The position numbers and the translations under genes are program-made. A stretch of 64,000 bases of DNA from Anastatus disparis (lineage: Eukaryota > Arthropoda > Insecta > Hymenoptera > Eupelmidae). The DNA lies in assembly GCA_017163975.1 (NCBI GenBank), contig JAFFSR010000239.1, positions 2,170,001-2,234,000 on the forward strand, written 5' to 3'. The notes below the pieces were generated by a model, which was given only the letters and a program-made list of their open reading frames with translations, ran no database searches and was not told the DNA's origin. Positions 60,126 through 64,000 of this stretch are shown in pieces; position 1 is the stretch's first letter, and each line of letters opens with the position of its first letter.

Positions 60126-63100
60126 AATTCAGTTAGTAAACTGTATCTCGAGAACTACTCGATGGATTTGCTTCTAATTTTGCATGGAATTTAGTTTTGT
60201 GACTAACTTGCTGGGAAGCTATTGATAATTTGGTTCTTCCAGCCTAGTTTTCATTTTAAAGTTTAAAAAAAAAAAAAAAAAAATTCGATTTTTCGTTTTT
60301 TGGTTTTTTTTTTGTTTACTACTTGATGAATTTGCTTCAAAATTTGCATGGAATTTATTTGTGATTGCCCGGATAAAATAAATTTTTAAAAACTGATTTT
60401 CTTAGCTTAGTTTTAATTTTAGAGCATTTTGAAATTAAAAAAAAAATGTTTCTATTTATTAAGCCAATAAAATCTTAAAAACTACTCGATGGATTTACTT
60501 CAAATTTTCCATACAATTCAATTTTTTGATGAACTGGTGCGGAAGCTATTGAGAATTGGTTTTCTTAACGTAGTTTTTTTTTAGAATCATTTTAAGAATT
60601 TTAAAAAAATTTCGATTTTTCATTTTTTTTGTATTTTATGTAAACTACTCAAAGAATTTGTTCGAAGATTTGTATGAAACTTAATTTCGACTGCCAAAAG
60701 TATAAAAAATTTTGTAAACTAATTTTCTTAGCGCACTTTTAATTTTAGAGCATTTTTAAAATTTTTTAAAAAATTTTTATTTAAAATTTTTTTCTATTTT
60801 ACGAAAACCATTTCATAGATTTGCTCCAAAATTTGTATGCAATTTATTCGCTACTGTCTGAAGAAAACAAGCTTTGGAAAATATATTTTCTCAGTGCAGT
60901 TTTAATTTTAGAGCACTTTGAAAATTTTCAAAAAAATTTTTATTTTTCATTTTTGGTTGCAATTTTAGAGAATTTTAAAGATTTAAAAAAAAATTTCGAT
61001 TCTTCTTTTCTTATTTTTTTTTATTCTACGTAAAATACTCGATAGATTTGTTCTAAAAATTGCAGGAAAATTATTTGCGACTGCCAAAAGAAGGGAAATT
61101 TTCAAAAATTGATTTTCATAGCGTAGTTTTAATTTTAGAGCATTTTTAAAATTTTGAAAAAGAAATTTTGAAAAGAAAATGTTATTTATTTAAGGAGGTT
61201 CTTGCATGAAAATTCTGAGATTACACAATAAAGTTTCTTATTATTTAAAATGTCCTGAATCCGATCGTATGCTTAATTTATGGGCTTGCCGTGCAAAATT
61301 TAATAAAATCAGAACTTAAAGTTTGAACTTTTTTGTACAGGCTCTTATGGGGCTGTGAATAAAATATATCAAAATTGAGTATTTGCAAAGCAGGGAGTGA
61401 TTTTCTGAAAAACAGACAGATGAACAAATGTCTAAAAGAAAGTTTCCTCTTTCAAATGATATCTAGTAAATTACTCATTGCCGTGGTAAATATTGAGATA
61501 TTACACGTTAAAGTTAATAAACGTCTTTGCGACCGGATCAAGAGAAGCCATGTTTTTCGCATCACTCAACAGCGACAAGAAAAGTGCGCGAATTTTGAAA
61601 GTTTTAAATTCTTATAACAAATTAAAATTAATAATATTATGTGTAAATATATATTATTTTATTTGAAATTATTTTATGAGAAACTATTCTATTTCTGCTA
61701 TTTTTACATTATTTCTTTAAATTTTATTATATTATTATCAAAATATTAAAATAAAAATAAGCAAACTTAACCTAAAAGCAGAAACCGGTCACAGACACCA
61801 TGTTACATACATATATATATGTATGCGATGTACTACGTGATCGAATTCATGATAATTTATTTACATTCTAAGTGCGTAACGTGCAAAAAAATGCAATGTT
61901 CATAGTACATTTAAACGTAAAAAATAATTATTTAATTTTCAAAAATAAATATATATATAAATATCTATATTCACTTTTTTATCGACTTTGACCTTAGCTG
62001 TACTCGCAAGAACCTCCTTAACCAGTTAGATCTCGAAAATTACTCGATGGATTTGCTTCAAATTTTGTATACCATCTATGTTTTTGTATAACTAGACGGG
62101 AAGCTATTGAAAATTGGTATTCATAGAGTAGTTTTTTTATAGAGCCATAAACATGAACTGTATTTATATATAAATATGATTGCATTTTATAAAGATCAGA
62201 AATTTTGTTGTCATCATTCTTTTTATTACTGCATTATATCATTTTTTCAATAGAACAAATTTTTTTGTATTACTTGATGATTTAAAATAAATTATAAATG
62301 TTGAAAAAGCAAACAGCTAGCATATATGTTCGAAATTTATAAATATGAGTAAATATTAATGTTAGACAATTTTTTGATATTACAATCACATTTAAATAAA
62401 TATAAAAAAATTAATGAAACTCAAAGAACTCTATGAGAAAGCATTCCGCCAAAGCACTTGGCAGCGTTTTTTTTTATATATAGGTATACTAACCAATATA
62501 ATTTTGTATCTGTCATTTGTATGTTTTTGAATGTAACAGGCTTTAACCTAAATATGTACAAAAAAAAGAAAATCGCATCAATTCACGAGCTGTTGATAAT
62601 GCTTAAATGTTATTTATATGACAAATTTATTTCCAGCGTACTTAAAAAAAATGAAAAAAAAAAAAGAAATAATCTTTTTATATGGTTTTTTAGAAATTAA
62701 TCGTAAAATAGATATTTATGATATTTAAAAATAGTATACGGTACACAAGACGAAATTTGAAGGTCCGCCACTGCGTGATATGGCACCCTCGGCTTCGTCT
62801 CGGGACCAACTTCACGCAGTGACGGAACTTCAAGTTTCGTCTTTCGTACCGTAATATACTAGTTATTAATCTTAAATTTTATTTTTCATGAAAAAAAAAA
62901 ATAAAAAACTTTTATTAGAAATAAAATTTTTATTTGTATTTTTCAGAAAGTTGCGCTGTCAAAGAAATCTTCTACACATGAATTTATTCGTATCGTTTAT
63001 GGTGCGGGCTTTGACGTTCCTATTAAAAGATCTAATATTCATACCAGGTGTAGGTTTATCGAAAAACGTAGAGATAAAAAATGGCACAGCTTATTGGCTT

Positions 63101-64000
63101 GGTGATCAAGCTGAGACTTGGCAATGTAAAGCATTCACCAGTATACGGGAGTATTGTATTTTAGCTAATTATTCATGGATTTTTATGGAAGGTCTTTATT
63201 TGCACAATCTCATATTTTCTGCATTATTCGCTGATCCTGATGGCAGTATCGCTATTTACGTCATAATTGGATGGGGTGAGTTTTTAAACTTTTGTTTTCG
63301 CAAATTTTTTTTTTATCAAAATTTGAACTTTTTTTTTAATTTTATTTAAAGTTGCTGTATTTATTATGCTATTATTGTAATAATTATTTTATTGCAAAAA
63401 TTAATTGTGAATTTTAATATAAAAAAATTTGTGTCTCACCAAAAATAATCTCTTACGATGCAATAAGAGTAAATCAATCAAATTTTTAAATCATTAAATT
63501 TTCTATTAATTATGTACAGCAATGAATGAAAAAAATGACTGGTCATTCTTCAAATATTATTAAATGATTACTTTTAGGTTTGCCTGCTTTATTCGTAATA
63601 CCATGGGCAATACTTCGAGCTTTATATGAGGATACTTACTGTTGGACTACTCATAACAATGGCTATATTTTGGAAGTTATAGAGGCGCCTATAATAGTAT
63701 CTGTAATCGTAAGTTTATTCCTCTGGATATAATACTATATTAACTTGAAAAATAATTATCTTTTTAAATCCTTTTCTATTTGTTCAAACTCGTTTTACAG
63801 ATAAACTTCATATTATTCGTAAATATTGTCAGAGTATTGATGTTAAAATTAAAATCTTCAGTAAGCAGAAATTCTTTACGATACAAGTAATTAAATAAAT
63901 TTTATTATGAAAAATAAACGTGATCAGTTAAAATTTTCTAATTATTAATGAATTCTTATTTTTAATATAGGAGATGGGCTAGAAGTACATTAATATTGGT
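53475..64000 (+). CDS. Class B1 (secretin-family) GPCR, parathyroid-hormone-receptor-like, partial gene
   Basis: Seven GT-AG exons (53475-53581, 54360-54518, 58533-58627, 62947-63275, 63578-63708, 63801-63886, 63971 onward) join in phase into one reading frame. The first two give a Cys-rich hormone-receptor domain (WDNVLCWP, ECPHYI, CMEDGQW, TWTDYTGC). The others give TM1, TM2, TM3 with the class B signature WIFMEGLYLH, TM4 with GWGLP, an ECL2 Cys-Trp that would pair with the Cys of WQCKAF, TM5 (NFILFVNIVRVL) and the start of TM6. Such receptors sit in the plasma membrane, bind peptide hormones and usually couple to Gs. RALTFLLKD in TM2 and the TM5 motif resemble vertebrate PTH receptors and the insect PTHR-like group more than DH31, DH44 or PDF receptors; that subgroup call is from memory and is the least certain part. 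The 5' exons are missing and the 3' end is beyond the window. The introns contain several mobile elements. Confidence 0.9.
53582..54359 (+). other. GPCR intron between exons a and b
   Basis: A 778-bp intron with GT-AG ends. I see AT-rich sequence and no repeat that I can place. Confidence 0.8.
54360..54518 (+). CDS. GPCR exon b: second part of hormone-receptor domain
   Basis: Phase-0 exon of exactly 53 codons between an AG acceptor (TTATATAG) and a GTAGGT donor. It encodes ECMEDGQWFW and TWTDYTGC, the last two conserved Cys of the hormone-receptor domain, an NNT glycosylation sequon, then a Ser/Thr/Asp-rich linker leading to TM1 with a further NIT sequon. Confidence 0.88.
54519..58532 (+). 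other. GPCR intron between exons b and c
   Basis: About 4 kb. It contains a 230-bp TA-flanked MITE (55739-55968) and a short GC-rich palindromic block near 56206. The rest is AT-rich; open frames such as the one near 58202-58471 show no recognisable protein. Confidence 0.75.
55739..55968. mobile_element. 230-bp TA-flanked MITE in GPCR intron
   Basis: TIRs CCGTAAAGAACGTAGTTTCT and in reverse CCGTGAAGGACGTAATTTCT, with TA at 55737-55738 and 55969-55970. TTTCTGATCA-type motifs occur twice at each end, as tandem subterminal repeats. Confidence 0.85.
58533..58627 (+). CDS. GPCR exon c: TM1
   Basis: The acceptor follows a T-rich tract (TTTTATTTTCAG) and the donor is GTGAGT. It encodes 31 codons plus two bases: a short stalk (KYIPTIKN) and a hydrophobic helix with VGYGISL, like the VGYSxSL start of TM1 in PTH-type receptors. 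The exon closes in phase 2 and the next exon supplies the third base of a Lys codon. Confidence 0.87.
60074..60122 (+). repeat. (TG)n microsatellite
   Basis: About 23 TG dinucleotides inside the 2.5-kb intronic element. Confidence 0.95.
60130..61189 (+). repeat. Diverged tandem units of the intronic element
   Basis: Recurring landmarks TACTCGATGGATTTGCT near 60157, TTGATGAATTTGCTTC near 60322, ACTCGATGGATTTACTTC near 60483, ACTCAAAGAATTTG near 60645, TCATAGATTTGCTCC near 60811 and ACTCGATAGATTTG near 61028. Spacing varies from about 160 to 215 bp. Confidence 0.8.
61194..62017. mobile_element. 824-bp TTAA-flanked element nested in the intronic repeat
   Basis: Ends GGAGGTTCTTGC and GCAAGAACCTCC are exact complements, with TTAA at 61190-61193 and 62018-62021. 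The host repeat unit continues in register on both sides (TTATTTATTTAA then CCAGTTAGATCTCG, uninterrupted in the copy near 36515), so the empty site is known from the sequence itself. The interior has no recognisable gene. Confidence 0.82.
62731..62862. repeat. GC-rich hairpin element 2, next to a GPCR exon
   Basis: Long imperfect palindrome: AGTATACGGTAC, AAGACGAAA, TTGAAG, TCCG and CACTGCGTGA pair with TCACGCAGTG, CGGA, CTTCAA, TTTCGTCTT and GTACCGTAATATACT. The apex contains CCTCGGCTTCGTCTCGGG. Outer motif and plan match the hairpin at 28791-28927. It ends 84 bp before the acceptor of the TM2-TM4 exon. Confidence 0.85.
62947..63275 (+). CDS. GPCR exon d: ICL1, TM2, ECL1, TM3, ICL2 and start of TM4
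   Basis: The largest exon (329 nt) begins after TTTTTCAG and ends before GTGAGT within GWG. In order it encodes a basic ICL1 (KLRCQRN), TM2 (HMNLFVSFMVRALTFLLKD), an ECL1 with NGT sequon and the conserved Cys in WQCKAF, TM3 with NYSWIFMEGLYLHNLIF, and TM4 up to IIGWG. These are the most diagnostic class B residues in the window. A 130-bp GC-rich hairpin ends about 85 bp upstream of its acceptor. Confidence 0.93.
63346..63390 (-). mobile_element. Possible short SINE 3' fragment in a GPCR intron
   Basis: TTTAAAGTTGCTGTATTTAT and the following TGCTATTATTGTAATAATT resemble the reversed SINE tail, but the match is short and diverged. Confidence 0.3.
63578..63708 (+). CDS. GPCR exon e: end of TM4, ECL2, start of TM5
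   Basis: The acceptor is CTTTTAG and the donor GTAAGT. With one base carried over it gives 44 codons: LPALFVIPWAILRALYEDTYCW (TM4 and the ECL2 Cys-Trp pair), then an acidic loop and APIIVSVI, the start of TM5. GWG plus LP across the junction restores the GWGLP motif. Confidence 0.92.
63801..63886 (+). CDS. GPCR exon f: TM5 and ICL3
   Basis: The exon lies between CGTTTTACAG and GTAATT. It encodes INFILFVNIVRVLMLKLKSS, the highly conserved class B TM5 end, followed by a basic ICL3 (SVSRNSLRYK) that in this family contacts the G protein. It ends in phase 2. Confidence 0.9.
63971..64000 (+). CDS. GPCR exon g: start of TM6, truncated by window edge
   Basis: After TTTAATATAG the sequence gives RWARSTLILV in the correct phase, corresponding to the K/R-S-TL-L-P start of TM6 in class B receptors. 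The exon runs off the window. Confidence 0.82.

Larger units (their letters stand above)
59916..62443 (+). mobile_element. 2.5-kb repeat element with 15-bp perfect ends, in GPCR intron
   Basis: Begins TGCTTTCTCATAGAG and ends with the exact complement CTCTATGAGAAAGCA. The left end is tandemly duplicated (47 bp, 59916 and 59963). Then come a (TG)n tract, at least six diverged units of roughly 110-180 bp (ACTACTCGATGGATTTGCTT, TTTTGTATG, ATTTTCTTAG, TTTTAATTTTAGAGCATTTT) and a nested TTAA MITE at 61194-62017. Partial copies lie at 1-490 and 36481-36690. No protein is encoded. I cannot assign it to a named superfamily. Confidence 0.78.
58628..62946 (+). other. GPCR intron between exons c and d
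   Basis: About 4.3 kb, of which 59916-62443 is a repeat element with a TTAA MITE nested inside it and 62731-62862 is a GC-rich hairpin. Nothing recognisable was seen in 58628-59915. Confidence 0.78.

Noticed and set aside
61375..61617. 80-codon frame in the nested TTAA element as a transposase fragment
   Set aside because: No DDE residues or similarity that I can recognise.

Overview
The window is AT-rich nuclear DNA from an arthropod, most likely an insect. A spliced class B receptor gene with GT-AG introns, Pol III SINEs, several LINE remnants and many TIR transposons rule out bacterial or organellar DNA. A hymenopteran, perhaps a parasitoid wasp, would fit the base composition and the parathyroid-hormone-receptor-like gene, but this is a guess from general knowledge and not something the sequence proves.

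Only one host gene is convincing. Between 53475 and the right edge, on the + strand, lie seven exons (the last one cut by the window) of a secretin-family (class B1) GPCR. They encode most of the Cys-rich hormone-binding domain and TM1 to the start of TM6. The upstream exons (signal peptide and the first part of the ectodomain) were not found, and TM6-7 and the tail lie beyond 64000.

The rest is a mobile-element landscape. 1-5.7 kb: an edge fragment of a dispersed repeat, copy A of a roughly 2.2-kb inverted duplication (copy B at 25.4-27.8 kb), a tRNA-derived SINE and two small MITEs. 8.9-11.6 kb: a Jockey/I-like LINE inserted into the tRNA head of a SINE with a 16-bp target duplication; it keeps ORF1 and both ends of ORF2 but has lost the endonuclease and reverse transcriptase. 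16.07-19.01 kb: a TIR element with a 9-10-bp target duplication. 19.44-21.45 kb: a complex foldback element made of interleaved inverted modules. 22.9-27.8 kb: three LINE fragments, a pogo-like MITE and copy B. 28.8-29.75 kb: a GC-rich hairpin, a tandem duplication and a 20-bp minisatellite. 30.65-33.34 and 37.26-39.41 kb: two oppositely oriented copies of a DNA transposon with 544-bp TIRs and decayed coding sequence. 39.49-40.21 kb: a 718-bp MITE. 40.31-43.69 kb: a pogo/Tigger-like transposon whose gene has lost the third catalytic Asp region. 44.6-53.2 kb: SINE copies, a TTAA-flanked MITE nested in a SINE, and a TIR element carrying a SAM-like first exon.

The receptor introns hold further insertions: a TA-flanked MITE, a 2.5-kb element with a TTAA MITE nested in it, and a second GC-rich hairpin just upstream of the exon encoding TM2-TM4. 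Stretches with no assignable feature are listed explicitly. No rRNA, CRISPR or viral gene was seen, and the tRNA-like sequences are SINE heads.
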